The notes: generated by a model not told the origin, from the letters alone. Counted from the first letter of the stretch, positions 26,257 through 35,887 are shown. The stretch: DNA of 64,000 nt from UBA1672 sp050633325 (GCA_050633325.1 JBOEGH010000008.1:195731-259730), one strand, 5' to 3'. Made by a program: numbers and translations.

Positions 26257-26769
26257 TTAATTTATGATCTCAAGGTCTACAGCTTCTCTTCCTTTATCGA
26301 CAAGCTTAAGGGTTACTCGCACTCGTTGCCCTGCTTCTAAGCCTTCCATTTCCAGACTATCTAACAGGGTTTTGTGTATGAATATATCTTTCATGCCATC
26401 GTCAGGTATAATAAATCCAAATCCTTTTTCGGGTTTGTACCATTTAACCAATCCACCCATTGTGATTGTGCCTGTTTCCTCGTCTACTTCTGGCATTGTG
26501 CTTACGGCACCTTTGTCCAAGACTTCAATGACTTCGCGTACTTGGCAACCTTTACTACCATTGAAGACTTTGCACATTAAAATTGCGCCTTCACCAATGG
26601 AATGTAATCCTGCTTGTTGCAGCGTTGTTATGTGCAAAAATGCGTCAAAACTGCCTTCGTCGGGGACAAGGAATCCGAATCCTTTCGCGCCATTAAACCA
26701 TTTTAAATGCATTTTTACGGTAGAGAGCTCTTCCTCAGGAGGAGTAGATTGAACGTTTTCTTGCAACAT
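26257..26769 (-). CDS. Double cold-shock-domain protein
   Basis: A 170-residue protein with two CSD copies in tandem. The first (about 18-85) has MHLKWFNGAKGFGFLVPDEGS and the second (about 103-168) has GLVKWYKPEKGFGFIIPDD, both with the RNP1-like KGFGF motif. Single-stranded nucleic-acid binding proteins of this layout occur in alphaproteobacteria and act as RNA chaperones. Start ATG 26769. A long upstream region (26770-27001) without a gene could hold a 5' leader. Confidence 0.92.
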   Translation of the reverse strand: MLQENVQSTPPEEELSTVKMHLKWFNGAKGFGFLVPDEGSFDAFLHITTLQQAGLHSIGEGAILMCKVFNGSKGCQVREVIEVLDKGAVSTMPEVDEETGTITMGGLVKWYKPEKGFGFIIPDDGMKDIFIHKTLLDSLEMEGLEAGQRVRVTLKLVDKGREAVDLEIIN

Positions 26770-27001
26770 TAAGAACGCCTTTACTTTAACTTAGAAATAC
26801 TTACCAGAATTGATACGCAGAAACATAGCAGACATGCTATAAAGACATAATGCCAGATTTATTGCGTAAAATCTAGGGGCTTTTGTTGCATACATACAAT
26901 GTGATGTTTTTTTCATATAATTTTATTAGTGCAGCATATGTTTTTTTCTTAGAGATGAAGTCTTGTGATATAATACAAAAAACGAAGGGTTATTATAAAA
27001 T

Positions 27002-28696
27002 ATGACAGATGAACAGCATATATGGCTTAAAAATTATCCATCGAAAGTAGATTGGAATATAGATATACAGGAAAAACCTGTTTTTTCTATGTTGCAGGAG
27101 ACCGCAGAAAAATTTCCATTATATGCTGCATTTGACTTTTTGGGTCGTAAATATAATTGGCAAGAAATTCATGATTTGTCTGTCCGTATGGCTAAAGGGC
27201 TTCAAGATAAGGGGGTAGGCAAAGGGCAACGGGTTGGTTTGTTCCTTCCTAATTGTCCGTATTTTATTGTCTCTTACTATGCTGTGTTAATGACAGGTGC
27301 GACAGTTGTTAATCTTAACCCTCTTTATGCTGAGGATGAGTTGTCGCATTTAATTGAGGATAGTGAAACCGACCTTGTAGTTACCTTAGATTTGGCGGTG
27401 TTATACGATAAAATGCACAAGATGCTGCATTCTACTCGTTTGAAAAACCTTATATTATGTTCATTTACTGATGTTTTACCATTTCCAAAAAATATCCTGT
27501 TTCCATTGCTAAAGCGTAGTGATATGGCGAAATTGGGTTCGGAAAAAAGAATTATACGTTTTGATGATTTAGTACAAAATGATGCGAAAGTTGCCATACC
27601 TGATATAGACCCTGTGAATGACATTGCGGTATTGCAATATACAGGTGGTACTACGGGGTTGCCAAAGGGGGCGATGCTCACCCATTATAATATATATGCT
27701 AATGCAATACAGGCGAAGGAATGGTTTCACCAAATAGAAGCGGGCAAGGAAAAGATGCTTGGTGTTTTGCCGTTCTTTCATGTATTTGCCATGACGGCTG
27801 TTATGAATTTCAGTGTAATTAATGCGCTAGAGATTATTGCTATGCCGCGTTTTGAATTGAAAGATGCTCTGAGTCTTATAGCAAAGAAAAAGCCGAGTGT
27901 CTTCCCTGCTGTTCCCGCGATATATAGTGCGATAAATAACTCACCTTTGCGTGATAAATATGACCTGTCTTCTGTAAGGTATTGTTTGTCGGGTGGAGCG
28001 CCGTTACCAATGAAGGTAAAAGAGAAATTTGAAAGCATTACGGGTTGTAGCGTTATTGAAGGGTATGGCCTTACTGAAAGCTCTCCTGTTGTTTGTGGGA
28101 ACGTTATTGATGGTTTGTATAAGGAAGGATCAATCGGATTACCATTTCCACGCACAATTATAGAGATTATTGATATTGAAGATAAATCTACATCTGTCCC
28201 GTTAGGTACGCGTGGGGAGCTTTGTATTCGTGGGCCGCAAGTGATGAAAGGGTATTTAAACAAAGATGAGGCCACAGCAGATACTTTGCGTGATACTGGT
28301 GATGGTGATTTGCGTTTGCATACCGGTGATATCGCAATAATGGATGAGGATGGTTATGTCTTTATTGTTGATCGCCTAAAGGACATGATAATTACTAATG
28401 GATACAACGTATATCCACGAAATGTTGAGGAGGCAATATATAAACACCCAAGTGTTGAGGAGTGTATTGTTGCAGGTTTACCGGATGACAGGCGTGGTGA
28501 AATTGTTAAGGCATGGATAAAATTAAGGGATGGACGCGAACTTAATTCATCCGACTTGAAAGAGTTTCTAAAAGAAAAAATTTCTCCTATGGAGATCCCT
28601 AAACGCATAGAGTTCAGGGAAGAGCCTTTGCCTAAGACAATGATAGGGAAGTTAAGTAAGAAAGATATTATTGCTGAAGAAATGTCAGGTGGGTAA
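27002..28696 (+). CDS. fadD: Long-chain-fatty-acid--CoA ligase
   Basis: Activates fatty acids to acyl-CoA with ATP before beta-oxidation. The AMP-binding signature is YTGGTTGLPKGAMLTH near residue 205, with later motifs GYGLTESSPV, LHTGDIA and RLKDMIITNGYNVYPR. 564 residues, normal for the FadD group. Start ATG 27002. Not next to the other beta-oxidation genes at 45-51 kb in this window. The gene symbol rests on the sequence class; chain-length specificity cannot be read. Confidence 0.9.
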   Translation: MTDEQHIWLKNYPSKVDWNIDIQEKPVFSMLQETAEKFPLYAAFDFLGRKYNWQEIHDLSVRMAKGLQDKGVGKGQRVGLFLPNCPYFIVSYYAVLMTGATVVNLNPLYAEDELSHLIEDSETDLVVTLDLAVLYDKMHKMLHSTRLKNLILCSFTDVLPFPKNILFPLLKRSDMAKLGSEKRIIRFDDLVQNDAKVAIPDIDPVNDIAVLQYTGGTTGLPKGAMLTHYNIYANAIQAKEWFHQIEAGKEKMLGVLPFFHVFAMTAVMNFSVINALEIIAMPRFELKDALSLIAKKKPSVFPAVPAIYSAINNSPLRDKYDLSSVRYCLSGGAPLPMKVKEKFESITGCSVIEGYGLTESSPVVCGNVIDGLYKEGSIGLPFPRTIIEIIDIEDKSTSVPLGTRGELCIRGPQVMKGYLNKDEATADTLRDTGDGDLRLHTGDIAIMDEDGYVFIVDRLKDMIITNGYNVYPRNVEEAIYKHPSVEECIVAGLPDDRRGEIVKAWIKLRDGRELNSSDLKEFLKEKISPMEIPKRIEFREEPLPKTMIGKLSKKDIIAEEMSGG

Positions 28697-28706
28697 TGAT
28701 AATAGT

Positions 28707-29240
28707 CTAATCATTATCCCTTAAATTAAGTTGATATTTTAGGCTTATTTCTGTTGTTCCGTCACCGTAAGTCTCTTTCTCTTCGCCTATATATTTAAAT
28801 CCATTTTTTATTATGGCTTTTGACGATACGGTGTTTCCTTTTCTGTGACTGATTTTTAATATGTTGGTGTTTGGGTTATTTTTTGCCCATTCCAGACGTG
28901 CATTGTACAGTAGAGATGATAAGCCTAATCCCCTGAAATTAGGGTGCACAAACCCCATTGCAAGATATGCTATGTCTTTATGGGCTTCTAATTCTGGTTT
29001 GAAAATTGACGCAATTCCAATCAATATATCGTTATTAAATAGTCCGAAAACTCTTTTATTATCTCCGACTAAATAATCTTCCCATTCTGCGTCGCTGCGT
29101 TTAGATGCTTTGTCCGCGTTATCAAGAAAATATTGCGGATATTCACGTAACGCACCTAGTCGCACCTCCTTGAACGACTGAACATCTGAGGCGCTTAACG
29201 TACGAACACTGAAGTTATTATGAGGGTGAGGAGAGGGCAT
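28707..29240 (-). CDS. GNAT family N-acetyltransferase
   Basis: A 177-residue GNAT protein with a canonical acetyl-CoA-binding segment (MGFVHPNFRGLGLSSLLYNARLEWA) and a C-terminal beta-strand end (GNTVSSKAIIKNGFKYIGEE). Its start at 29240 lies three bases after the pheT stop on the same strand, so it is likely co-transcribed with pheT. Substrate unknown. A second, unrelated GNAT gene follows pheS in the same way (32551). Confidence 0.88.
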   Translation of the reverse strand: MPSPHPHNNFSVRTLSASDVQSFKEVRLGALREYPQYFLDNADKASKRSDAEWEDYLVGDNKRVFGLFNNDILIGIASIFKPELEAHKDIAYLAMGFVHPNFRGLGLSSLLYNARLEWAKNNPNTNILKISHRKGNTVSSKAIIKNGFKYIGEEKETYGDGTTEISLKYQLNLRDND

Positions 29241-29243
29241 AGT

Positions 29244-31652
29244 TTAACCCCTTAAAACTCCACCACATTTATTGGCAACAGCATCAATAACGCTATTCAT
29301 AATTTCTTCAAGCTCTTCTTCGGTTAAGGTAGAGGCCGTTGGCTGAATTGTAATATTAAGCGCAAGTGACTTATGGCCGTCATCTACGCCTTTACCAACA
29401 TAAACATCAAATATATCCGCATCAGTAATCAGTTTCTTATCTGCGGATTTGGCTGCTCTTATTACTTCATTTGCGCTTATGTCGCTTTTTACAATAAATG
29501 CGAAATCACGGCTCAACGGTTGTAATGGTGAAATATCTAGCAGAGGTCTTGATGTTCCCTTCTTACGTGCAGCGGGTATGTTTTCTAAAAATACTTCAAA
29601 CCCAACTACTGTATCTTTAATGTCCATTGTATCGAGAATGGCCGGGTGAATCTCGCCAAATTGTGCAATAATATTTTTGCCCAGCCTTAATACACCTGAT
29701 CTTCCCGGGTGATAATAATCCGGCGCATCGCGTGATATTTGGGCATTATTCGCAGGCGCTCCGCAGGCGTTTAATACTGCTAAAACATCTGATTTAGCAT
29801 CATAAGCATCAACATTACGTTCTGTCATGTCATCTGACCACTGTCTTGATGTTTTTGATCCAGAGCGTATACCGGCTGCAACATAATCCTGACCATCAGG
29901 TTTTGATGTCTTGAATACAGGGCCAACTTCGCACAGTGCAACATCTGCAAATCCACGTGTTGCATTTCTCCCTGCCGCTTCTATTAGATTAGGCAGGATA
30001 GAAGGGCGCATCTGATTCAATTCAGAGCTTATTGGATTTCCAAGCGTTAGGGCAGGGTTGTCGTTTGACCCGAAATGTTTGGCCAATCCTTTTGGCATGA
30101 ACGACCATGTAACACATTCATTTAGACCTTCTGCTGCCATTGATGCGCGCGCTAGCCTTGAGCGTGTCAATTTTTGTGTTTCCGACGGAGATGTTACCGA
30201 ATTTTCGCTACGTACTGATACAGGTGTGATTTTATCATAACCGTAAATACGAATAACTTCTTCTGTCAGGTCGGCGGCACCTTCTACATCATTTCTCCAT
30301 GATGGTGGTCTGACCTTGTATGTATCGCCTTCTTGGTCTGTGTTAAATCCAAGCCGTTGCAAAATATCAATTTGTTGCGCGGTATCTACGTCTACTCCGC
30401 ATAATTTTTCGGTGAATTTAGGGTCGAAGTTTATGTCTCGTTCCCATTCAGGTTCATCACCTGCTTTTACAATATTACTTATCTCGCTTTTATCTGTTCC
30501 GCATAGCTCTAAGATAAGCCGTGTAGCCATTTCTATACCTGTTTTTGTGAACATTGGGTCTACGCCACGATCAAAACGGTAACGTGCGTCGCTTTGGATG
30601 CTCATGTCGCGGCCAGCACGTGCAATACGCATAGGGTTGAAAAACGCGCTTTCTACAAAAACATTGGTGGTGTCTTCGGTGCAACCTGTCGATAACCCGC
30701 CAACTATTCCACCAAGGCCTATCAGACCGCTGTCATCTGTTATGCCAACTGCACCTTCAATAACGTCATAACTTTTGTCATTTAATGCATCTATTTTTTC
30801 ATTTTCAGATGTGGTTCTTACAACTATATTGCCCTGAATTTTATCCGCATCAAAAACATGAAGGGGACGACATTGATCCATAGTCATAAGGTTGGTTATA
30901 TCAACTAATGCAGAAATAGGGCGTAATCCAACCGCATTAAGCATATCTTGTAACCAAGCAGGTGAAGGCCCGTTTTTCACATTTTTTATCATACGTCCGT
31001 AGAATAATTTACACCCATCTGTGTCCTCAATTTTAACATCAATGGGTGAGTTAAATGTTCCTGTGACGGGACTTTCATCTTGATCTTTTAATGTTCCCAA
31101 TCCGGCCGCGGCAAGGTCACGCGCAATGCCGCGAACTCCGGCACAATCGGCACGGTTAGGAGTTAACCCGATTTCTATGATTTTTTCATCTAAATTGTAA
31201 ATATCGGCAATAGGAGTTCCTATTTCATATTTATCATCAACATCAATGATACCTTCATGTTCATCAGAAAGGCACATTTCACGTTCCGATACCATCATAC
31301 CATTAGATTCAATGCCACGTATTTTTGTTTTCTTTAAGGTAACATCCAAACCTGGAATATATGTTCCTGATGGGGCAAAAACTGCTTTCATACCTTCGCG
31401 TGCGTTAGGTGCGCCACAAACCACCTGCACGGTTTTACCATCGTCGGTTTTTACTTGGCATACTTTAAGTTTGTCTGCATCGGGATGCTTTTCTGCTGAT
31501 ATAACTTCGGCCACTTTAAATGAAGCAAATTCTTTGCCTTTGTCTTCAAATTCTTCCAATTCCAAGCCGATATCGGTCAGAACACGGCAAATTTCTTCAT
31601 CGCTTGCATCTGTTTCTAGGTGACGTTTTAGCCAGTTAATCGTAAATTTCAT
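29244..31652 (-). CDS. pheT: Phenylalanine--tRNA ligase beta subunit
   Basis: The large subunit of the heterotetrameric synthetase. 802 residues, normal. Domains: N-terminal tRNA-binding (OB-fold) part with MKFTINWLKRHLETDAS and GLELEEF, then B3/B4 editing region, B5 domain (about 400-470), and the C-terminal anticodon-binding FDX-ACB domain (DISPLQPLSRDFAFIV). It is not adjacent to pheS: about 1.4 kb lies between, including an oppositely oriented gene (31883) and a GNAT gene. In most bacteria pheS and pheT are adjacent. Confidence 0.97.
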   Translation of the reverse strand: MKFTINWLKRHLETDASDEEICRVLTDIGLELEEFEDKGKEFASFKVAEVISAEKHPDADKLKVCQVKTDDGKTVQVVCGAPNAREGMKAVFAPSGTYIPGLDVTLKKTKIRGIESNGMMVSEREMCLSDEHEGIIDVDDKYEIGTPIADIYNLDEKIIEIGLTPNRADCAGVRGIARDLAAAGLGTLKDQDESPVTGTFNSPIDVKIEDTDGCKLFYGRMIKNVKNGPSPAWLQDMLNAVGLRPISALVDITNLMTMDQCRPLHVFDADKIQGNIVVRTTSENEKIDALNDKSYDVIEGAVGITDDSGLIGLGGIVGGLSTGCTEDTTNVFVESAFFNPMRIARAGRDMSIQSDARYRFDRGVDPMFTKTGIEMATRLILELCGTDKSEISNIVKAGDEPEWERDINFDPKFTEKLCGVDVDTAQQIDILQRLGFNTDQEGDTYKVRPPSWRNDVEGAADLTEEVIRIYGYDKITPVSVRSENSVTSPSETQKLTRSRLARASMAAEGLNECVTWSFMPKGLAKHFGSNDNPALTLGNPISSELNQMRPSILPNLIEAAGRNATRGFADVALCEVGPVFKTSKPDGQDYVAAGIRSGSKTSRQWSDDMTERNVDAYDAKSDVLAVLNACGAPANNAQISRDAPDYYHPGRSGVLRLGKNIIAQFGEIHPAILDTMDIKDTVVGFEVFLENIPAARKKGTSRPLLDISPLQPLSRDFAFIVKSDISANEVIRAAKSADKKLITDADIFDVYVGKGVDDGHKSLALNITIQPTASTLTEEELEEIMNSVIDAVANKCGGVLRG

Positions 31653-31882
31653 TTAAACATCCGTTTATGTATTTTTGCATTTTTTATTAATCGCCTATCT
31701 AAACGCAAAACCATTTATTTTCCAAGGGTTTTATTACGTTTTAGATATTGTTTTACTCATGGGTTTTATAAATCAAAAAGTTTGCTACTACTGTAATGCT
31801 TATGGTAGTATCTGTAAGTAATGGGTGGCAGCATATAAAAAACAAAAATAGCTGCGTTGAAATATAATTTGGAGATTAAATC

Positions 31883-32539
31883 ATGTCTGAAGTATCTGTT
31901 GAAGATGGGCAAGCGAAAGAGGCTGTTGCTCTGACTGAAGATCAGGAAAAAAATAAACATATTCTATTAACGTTGTTGGAAGATAAGGGAATTGACCTTG
32001 AAGGTGACTTCGGTATTGGGTCTTTCCTTTCTATGTTTAAGGCAATGTCTGACCCTGAATTCATGGCGGAAGTGTTTCAAACTATAGGTGATATGTCTGC
32101 TGATGGTGATGAAGGTGTTAAGGTAATAGCAGGACTTCTAGGTGCTGCAGAAGATGTAAATAATAAAGCTGCTACAGTAGAACCCGAATCTCCAGAGGTG
32201 GAAGTTGCTGATGTTGATGTGACGGAAGCCGTGCCAACTGAGGGTAATAATAACCAAGATGGTGTCGGCACCACTAAGGATTTGGGTGGTGTTGATGGTA
32301 CTGCTGTAACTTATATTACGCCTGATAAGCCTGCGGATGTTCAGGTTGAAGGAACATCGGTAGTTAAAGATGCAATGGAAGATGGCTCTACGGTTGTTGC
32401 AGGGTCTTTTAATAATAATGTTGCCGCCGAAGGTGCTCAGGTTAACGCGACTGTTGATCAGGATGTTGTTGCGTCCGCAGAAGTTTCCGCTCCGTTGGAT
32501 TTTACGGTAACTGGACAGCAAAATACTAACTCAATGTAG
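31883..32539 (+). CDS. Acidic hypothetical protein
   Basis: A 218-residue, strongly acidic protein without a recognised domain. The N-terminal half is predicted helical (NKHILLTLLEDKGIDLEGDFGIGSFLSMFKAMSDPEFMAEVFQ), the rest is Val-, Thr-, Asn- and Asp-rich and repetitive (VEVADVDVTEAV, VNATVDQDVVASAEV). No signal peptide or membrane segment. ATG 31883 with GGAGATTAAATC before it is a good start. Lies on the plus strand between pheT and the pheS-GNAT pair, so it is an insertion in an ancestral pheST operon. Function unknown. Confidence 0.7.
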   Translation: MSEVSVEDGQAKEAVALTEDQEKNKHILLTLLEDKGIDLEGDFGIGSFLSMFKAMSDPEFMAEVFQTIGDMSADGDEGVKVIAGLLGAAEDVNNKAATVEPESPEVEVADVDVTEAVPTEGNNNQDGVGTTKDLGGVDGTAVTYITPDKPADVQVEGTSVVKDAMEDGSTVVAGSFNNNVAAEGAQVNATVDQDVVASAEVSAPLDFTVTGQQNTNSM

Positions 32540-32550
32540 GTTTGTGAGCT

Positions 32551-32994
32551 TTAGCTTATTGGTAGAACATAAAAGGTAAAGTCTAGCTTTATTCCGAAAT
32601 TTTCGTACATGGCTTTGGCTTCTTTGTTACCCACTTGGGTAAGCCAGTACATGCGCCCCCATTTTTCTTTCTTGCCAATTTCTGTTATTTCGTTAACTAG
32701 ACGTTTTCCAATTCCCTTGCGTCTATGGTTGGGGGATACGTAAACGTCTTGCATGTAACATACGGGGTTAATCTGTCCGGTTGTTGGGTGTAAAATGTAA
32801 TGTGCAATGCCAAGTAACTCGTCATTCATTTCTGCGGCAAGACCATTTACTTGCGTATTATTGGTATCGCAAAGGCGACTCCATGTCTCTGTAGTCACGG
32901 CTTCATCACGTTGTCCCATATTGTTACCATCCCAAAGGGGTAGCCAATTTGCAAAATCGTCAAATTGTAAGGGGCGTATGATTATGCGGTTCAA
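32551..32994 (-). CDS. GNAT family N-acetyltransferase
   Basis: A GNAT protein with an RIIIRPLQFDDFANWLPLW start and the acetyl-CoA motif VYVSPNHRRKGIGKRLVNEI, ending GNKEAKAMYENFGIKLDFTFY. The start is taken at TTG 32994 because AGGTGA lies just upstream and it gives the typical N-terminus; a longer form from TTG 33015, the first base past pheS, is possible. It follows pheS directly on the same strand and is very likely co-transcribed. Substrate unknown. Confidence 0.85.
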   Translation of the reverse strand: MNRIIIRPLQFDDFANWLPLWDGNNMGQRDEAVTTETWSRLCDTNNTQVNGLAAEMNDELLGIAHYILHPTTGQINPVCYMQDVYVSPNHRRKGIGKRLVNEITEIGKKEKWGRMYWLTQVGNKEAKAMYENFGIKLDFTFYVLPIS

Positions 32995-33015
32995 ATATTC
33001 ACCTATGATTTGCAA

Positions 33016-34125
33016 TTATTTCTGTTTAACGCCAGTTGCATTATTGGGACGATCTAGGGGATCAAATCCATAATGCTGCAACCATCTAATGTCGCTTTCG
33101 TAGAATGTACGAAGGTCAGGTATACCGTATTTTAACATTGCCATACGCTCAATCCCCATACCAAAGGCAAAACCTTGATATTCCTCGGGATCAAGTCCAC
33201 AGTTTTTAAGTACATTAGGATGCACCATGCCACATCCCAAAATTTCCATCCAACTATCTACTGACCCATCTTTATTCGCACCAATTTTCAGTCCACCAGT
33301 TTTGCGAGAGCAAGCAATGTCCATTTCTGCTCCCGGTTCAACAAATGGGAAGAAGCTGGGGCGGAATTGAACGGTTAGATCGTCAAGTTCGAAAAATGCG
33401 CGTACAAAATCTTGTAAGCATCCTTTTAGATGGCCCATATTGGTGGTCTTATCAATCATAAGACCCTCCATTTGATGGAACATTGGCGTGTGCGTCATGT
33501 CATAGTCTGATCTGTATGTACGGCCAAAACAAATTATTTTGTGCGGTGGCTTGTTGTCTTGCATATGACGTATTTGAACGGACGATGTGTGCGTGCGTAG
33601 TAGCTTCTTTATATGTTCTCCTTGCGCTTCCTCATCATCAGGTAAGAAGAACGTATCTTGCATTTCACGCGCGGGATGTCCTGGTGGGAAGTTAAGCGCA
33701 GTAAAATTGTAGAAATCATCTTCGATGTCCGGTCCTTCTGCAACGGCAAAACCCATATCGGCAAAAATAGCGGTTAATTCCTCAATTGTTTGAGAGATAG
33801 GGTGGATATGCCCTTTATCTTTTTGGCGCGGAGATAGGGTTATATCAATAGTCTCATTTGCCAGACGTGCATCCATCTCTTGTTTTTTAAGCGCAGATTC
33901 TTGCGTTTTTATAAGATCTGCGATTTCATTTTTCAAAACGTTAAGGGCTTGCCCCTTTGTTTTGCGCTCTTCCGCATCCATTTTACCCAAGGTTTTCATA
34001 AGTGCGGTTATGCGCCCTTTTTTTCCAAGAACGGTAACCCGAACATCATCAAGGGTTTTTAGATCGTTTGCCGCCGTAATTTCGCCTGCAATTTCAGTCT
34101 TTAAATTTTGTATATCATTGCTCAT
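33016..34125 (-). CDS. pheS: Phenylalanine--tRNA ligase alpha subunit
   Basis: The catalytic small subunit. An N-terminal coiled coil (about 1-90) is followed by the class II core: motif 2 (SVQIRHMQDNKPPHKIICFGRTYR), motif 3 (GFAFGMGIERMAMLKYGI), with FRPSFFPFVEPGAEMDI between. 369 residues. Start ATG 34125. In the common order rpmI-rplT-pheS-pheT this gene should follow rplT; here a HAD gene and two plus-strand genes lie in between, and pheT is displaced by 1.4 kb. Confidence 0.97.
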   Translation of the reverse strand: MSNDIQNLKTEIAGEITAANDLKTLDDVRVTVLGKKGRITALMKTLGKMDAEERKTKGQALNVLKNEIADLIKTQESALKKQEMDARLANETIDITLSPRQKDKGHIHPISQTIEELTAIFADMGFAVAEGPDIEDDFYNFTALNFPPGHPAREMQDTFFLPDDEEAQGEHIKKLLRTHTSSVQIRHMQDNKPPHKIICFGRTYRSDYDMTHTPMFHQMEGLMIDKTTNMGHLKGCLQDFVRAFFELDDLTVQFRPSFFPFVEPGAEMDIACSRKTGGLKIGANKDGSVDSWMEILGCGMVHPNVLKNCGLDPEEYQGFAFGMGIERMAMLKYGIPDLRTFYESDIRWLQHYGFDPLDRPNNATGVKQK

Positions 34126-34231
34126 GCGGGTGATTTAACACGAGATTGATCTAAAAATAAAGCACAAATACTGAGGTTTTTTCACTTGGGCTATGATAGT
34201 GTAGTGGCAGATCAGTAAACAGGGGATTGGT

Positions 34232-34444
34232 ATGACGGATAGTGATGATATGTCTGCGATAAATGATGACTTTAGACGAAGGTCGTCAAGGGTGGCGTCT
34301 TCTCGTACGAAAGAGGAAAGGGAGCGCGCAGGTAAAGAGGCGGTAAGTGTTTTTGAACGCATTGGAAGAGAAGCACGCGCAGCAGGCCTAACGGAAGAGA
34401 TGATTGTCGAAGAGCTGTATAATAACGTAGATAAAGAAAATTAG
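34232..34444 (+). CDS. Small charged hypothetical protein upstream of IcmL-like gene
   Basis: A 70-residue protein, strongly charged (RRRSSRVASSRTKEERERAGKEAV) with a predicted helical C-terminal half (FERIGREARAAGLTEEMIVEELYNN). AGGGGATTGGT before ATG 34232 is a good start. It ends 12 bases before the IcmL-like gene on the same strand, so the two probably form an operon. No family recognised. A partly overlapping minus-strand frame has no ribosome binding site and is discounted. Confidence 0.65.
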   Translation: MTDSDDMSAINDDFRRRSSRVASSRTKEERERAGKEAVSVFERIGREARAAGLTEEMIVEELYNNVDKEN

Positions 34445-34456
34445 AGGGAAAATGGC

Positions 34457-35152
34457 ATGAATAAGCCTGCCTTTATTGGGATATATGTTTTACTGATCGT
34501 GATTGCAGGGTTTTTGTTTCAGATTGCTTATTATCAGTATGTTAAAAAGGGCGGTGATGACTTTTTGAGTATTGCTAACCTTGAAAAGAAAGAGCTTGCT
34601 GCTTTAGAACGGTATGAAAGCCCTGATCGATCGGGTAAGGTCAATATGAGAAAGCTAAACGGCTTCAAGCAAAATTATTTAAGTTTGGCGCGGCATGATG
34701 TGCACAAATTTTTTGATACTGATATCCCCCTTGATGAGCAAAACCTAGCGCCATCATATCTTATGACATGGGTGGCTTTGGCGGTACCTGACGCCATGAC
34801 ATTTGGTTTTTCTAATTATGAATGGCGTTTAAGTATGTCATCTAGGTATTTCACTGATAATGGTTGGTCTTCCTTCTCATCATCTTTGAAACGCAGTAAA
34901 ATTATTGAGATGGTAGAGGGTAATCAACAAATGATATCAGCCGTTCCGAGAGGTTCTCCTATTCTTAAATCTCAGGGGGTTTTTTCCGGACGCTATCAAT
35001 GGGTTGTGCAAATACCTCTTATTTTAACTTATATGTCTGCGTCAAAAACATCTAATCATCAATTGATTGTAACTGTAGTTGTTAGGCGATCTGATGATGA
35101 AAAGCATCCATACGGAATCGCGATAGATAAATATATCGCAATGGCACGATAA
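34457..35152 (+). CDS. DotI/IcmL/TraM-like type IVB secretion protein (orphan)
   Basis: A 231-residue protein with one N-terminal membrane helix (about 6-27) and a periplasmic domain whose pattern fits DotI/IcmL: WVALAVPDAMTFGFSNYEWRL, YFTDNGWSSFSSSL, SPILKSQGVFSGRYQW with VVQIPLILTY, and a final VVVRRSDDEKHPYGIAIDKYIA. DotI forms part of the type IVB (Dot/Icm) secretion core in Legionella; TraM is its conjugative counterpart. No other dot/icm gene lies in the window. The call is a reading of the family pattern, not a database match. GAGGGAAAATGGC precedes ATG 34457. Confidence 0.72.
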   Translation: MNKPAFIGIYVLLIVIAGFLFQIAYYQYVKKGGDDFLSIANLEKKELAALERYESPDRSGKVNMRKLNGFKQNYLSLARHDVHKFFDTDIPLDEQNLAPSYLMTWVALAVPDAMTFGFSNYEWRLSMSSRYFTDNGWSSFSSSLKRSKIIEMVEGNQQMISAVPRGSPILKSQGVFSGRYQWVVQIPLILTYMSASKTSNHQLIVTVVVRRSDDEKHPYGIAIDKYIAMAR

Positions 35153-35153
35153 G

Positions 35154-35834
35154 TTATATTTTCCACTTATCCTTTAAAATATCAATTGTCTGGGGTAGGG
35201 CGCTGATTACGTGATCTGGCTTTGCACCGCGTAGGCGTCGTTCGTTTATACATCCACCAGTTATCCCGACTGAGGTAATGCCCAGCTGGCGACCCAGTTC
35301 CGGCTCTTCCTTGCTGTCACCAATTACAAAGGCGTTATTTGGATGATATCCACGCTTTGTCATGAATGCGGATAGGCGCTCTAATTTATTGGTGGAATTT
35401 AGAATGCTTGTTCCGTCACAATTATTTGCAGATACGTAACTGAAGTAGTGCCTTATTTTAAGGCGTTCTAAATGGTGTTCAATTTTGTCGGTTAAATAAT
35501 TGCTTAGGATTATGCAATCAACATTATTATTTGTAAGCCAGTCCAATAATTCTCTGGCGCCGCGTCGTGTGCGCGCATTAGCGGCAAGTTCGTCATAGCT
35601 GTTTTGGAATATCTCGTTTGCCTGATCTTTGGTTTCTAAAACCTTATCTATAGTGCAACCATTTTTCTTATAATAATGGATGATAGGAAAGTCGAAGGTC
35701 TCAAGCTGTTGTTTAAATGTTATTGGTCCGACACCATATAATGCCAAGCATTTGTTAGATGCGACCCATGCTTGGCGTGTATCAGCCAGTAAAGTTCCAT
35801 TCCAATCAAAAATAGCGAGTTTTTGGTGCTTCAT
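35154..35834 (-). CDS. HAD family hydrolase
   Basis: Starts at ATG 35834 with GGAGATCTT as ribosome binding site; the frame is open further upstream, but that would overlap rplT. The 226-residue protein has HAD motif I FDWNGTLLADT (catalytic Asp at about residue 9), motif II ILSNYLTD, and motif IV GDSKEEPELGRQLGI. It resembles phosphoglycolate-phosphatase-like HADs, but the substrate is unknown. Minus strand, convergent with the IcmL-like gene (two bases between the stops). Confidence 0.88.
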   Translation of the reverse strand: MKHQKLAIFDWNGTLLADTRQAWVASNKCLALYGVGPITFKQQLETFDFPIIHYYKKNGCTIDKVLETKDQANEIFQNSYDELAANARTRRGARELLDWLTNNNVDCIILSNYLTDKIEHHLERLKIRHYFSYVSANNCDGTSILNSTNKLERLSAFMTKRGYHPNNAFVIGDSKEEPELGRQLGITSVGITGGCINERRLRGAKPDHVISALPQTIDILKDKWKI

Positions 35835-35844
35835 AAGATCTCCA

Positions 35845-35887
35845 ATAAAAAAACAGCCTCTCTTATTATCATAAGAAAAGGCTGTTT
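35845..35887 (-). terminator. Rho-independent terminator after rplT
   Basis: On the minus strand AAACAGCC pairs with GGCTGTTT around an A+T-rich internal part, followed by TTTTTTT. It ends the rpmI-rplT unit before the HAD gene. Confidence 0.85.

Noticed and set aside
26264..26752. Plus-strand frame of 162 codons opposite the double cold-shock gene.
   Set aside because: The cold-shock domains on the minus strand are unmistakable; the plus-strand frame is an antisense shadow.
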